Below, piece by piece: positions 13,510-14,182 of a stretch of 14,182 nucleotides of DNA. Below the pieces are notes generated by a model, which was not told the DNA's origin, ran no database searches, and saw only the letters and a list, made by a program, of their open reading frames with translations. The DNA lies in the NCBI GenBank assembly GCA_937901345.1, contig CALCHM010000125.1, positions 1-14,182 on the forward strand, given 5' to 3'. The translations under genes and the position numbers were made by a program. The stretch comes from an uncultured Prevotella sp. (GTDB taxonomy: Bacteria; Bacteroidota; Bacteroidia; Bacteroidales; Bacteroidaceae). Position 1 is the stretch's first letter; the number at the start of each line of letters is the position of its first letter.

Positions 13510-14182
13510 TTAGAGCTGGGGACCAGCAGCTACGAGAGCCTGACCAGCAGCGCTACCAGCTGTGTACTTCACGAAGTTCTTCTGGAAGCGAGCAGCGAGG
13601 TCCTTAGCCTTTTCTTCCCACTTGCAAGCACATTCGTAAGTGTCGCGGGGGTCGAGGATGTTGGGATCAACACCGGGAAGAGCTGTGGGCACTGTGAAGT
13701 TGAAGATAGGAATTACCTTAGTTTCAGCCTTGAGGATAGAACCGTCGAGGATAGCATCGATGATACCACGAGTATCCTTGATAGTGATACGCTTACCTGT
13801 ACCGTTCCAACCAGTGTTCACGAGGAACGCCTTAGCGTTGTGCTGGTTCATCTTCTTCACGAGTTCTTCAGCATACTTAGTGGGGTGGAGTTCGAGGAAC
13901 GCCTGACCGAAGCAAGCAGAGAATGTGGGAGTAGGTTCTGTGATACCACGTTCAGTACCAGCGAGCTTTGCTGTGAAACCAGAGAGGAAGTAGTACTGAG
14001 TCTGTTCGGGATCGAGGATAGATACGGGAGGAAGTACACCGAATGCGTCAGCTGAAAGGAAGATAACTTTCTTAGCAGCAGGAGCTTTTGAACCTGGTTG
14101 GATGTTGTTGATGTGGTGGATTGGGTAAGAAACGCGAGTGTTTTCAGTTACGCTCTTATCTGCGAAGTTGATTTTGCCTTCT
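13510..14182 (-). CDS. pckA: Phosphoenolpyruvate carboxykinase (ATP), C-terminal part
   Basis: The enzyme interconverts oxaloacetate and PEP. In anaerobic Bacteroidota it runs towards oxaloacetate, fixing CO2 and gaining ATP at the entry to the succinate pathway. The window holds 223 C-terminal residues of about 535. The frame runs unbroken from the right edge to TAA at 13510-13512; the start lies beyond 14182. Visible family stretches include EGKINFADKSVTENTRVSYP (the Arg in ENTR contacts substrate in the E. coli enzyme), IFLSADAFGVLPPVS, FLSGFTAKLAGTERG, EPTPTFSACFGQAF and RITIKDTRGIIDAI. The P-loop and most metal ligands lie outside. Codon use is strongly biased like rplS, indicating high expression. 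The first in-frame ATG inside the window (13858-13860) is internal and not the start. Confidence 0.96.
   Translation of the reverse strand, partial: EGKINFADKSVTENTRVSYPIHHINNIQPGSKAPAAKKVIFLSADAFGVLPPVSILDPEQTQYYFLSGFTAKLAGTERGITEPTPTFSACFGQAFLELHPTKYAEELVKKMNQHNAKAFLVNTGWNGTGKRITIKDTRGIIDAILDGSILKAETKVIPIFNFTVPTALPGVDPNILDPRDTYECACKWEEKAKDLAARFQKNFVKYTAGSAAGQALVAAGPQL

Overview
The window looks like chromosomal DNA from a member of the Bacteroidota, most likely order Bacteroidales and close to Prevotella. This rests on the ribosomal protein L19 sequence, the succinate/propionate fermentation genes, and five promoters that fit the Bacteroidota consensus (-33 TTTG, 18-21 bp spacer, -7 TAnnTTTG). 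The genus is inferred, not proven. I see no rRNA, tRNA, CRISPR array, transposase or phage gene.

Layout, left to right. (1) typA/bipA on the minus strand (75-1874) has its own promoter and diverges from a pgpH-like membrane HD phosphohydrolase on the plus strand (2239-4305). (2) rplS (4468-4830) has its own promoter and a strong terminator; an XbaI-site-rich palindrome follows. (3) A two-module AspT/YidE-type transporter with two RCK_C domains lies on the minus strand (4963-6624), and its promoter region carries GGACAA inverted repeats. (4) A 440-bp leader region with a -7 box, a possible short leader ORF and two tandem palindromes precedes a decarboxylase operon on the plus strand. The operon holds the carboxyltransferase mmdA (7069-8622), a small membrane-type subunit (8662-8931) and the biotin carrier (9132-9587). 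A 119-bp palindromic repeat sits inside the operon, and the operon ends in a terminator (9681-9716). The Na+-pumping beta subunit expected next is absent.

(5) A compact three-gene unit has its own promoter (9726-9758) and terminator (12511-12552). It encodes a small ABC/AAA-type ATPase (9812-10639), a DUF4435 TOPRIM-like protein (10748-11773) and an exported protein of unknown function (11819-12493). The ATPase plus DUF4435 pair resembles the AriA/AriB pair of the PARIS anti-phage system and is the best candidate in the window for an uncharacterised system. (6) About 950 bp of non-coding DNA follows, with two short tandem repeats (an 11-bp unit and a 42-bp unit) and several hairpins. (7) The 3' part of pckA, ATP-type phosphoenolpyruvate carboxykinase, runs on the minus strand off the right edge.

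Metabolically, pckA (PEP to oxaloacetate with ATP gain) and the methylmalonyl-CoA decarboxylase genes belong to the two ends of the succinate-propionate fermentation of these bacteria. typA, rplS and pgpH are housekeeping genes for translation and probably cyclic-di-AMP turnover. The ATPase-DUF4435 unit is the accessory-looking part.
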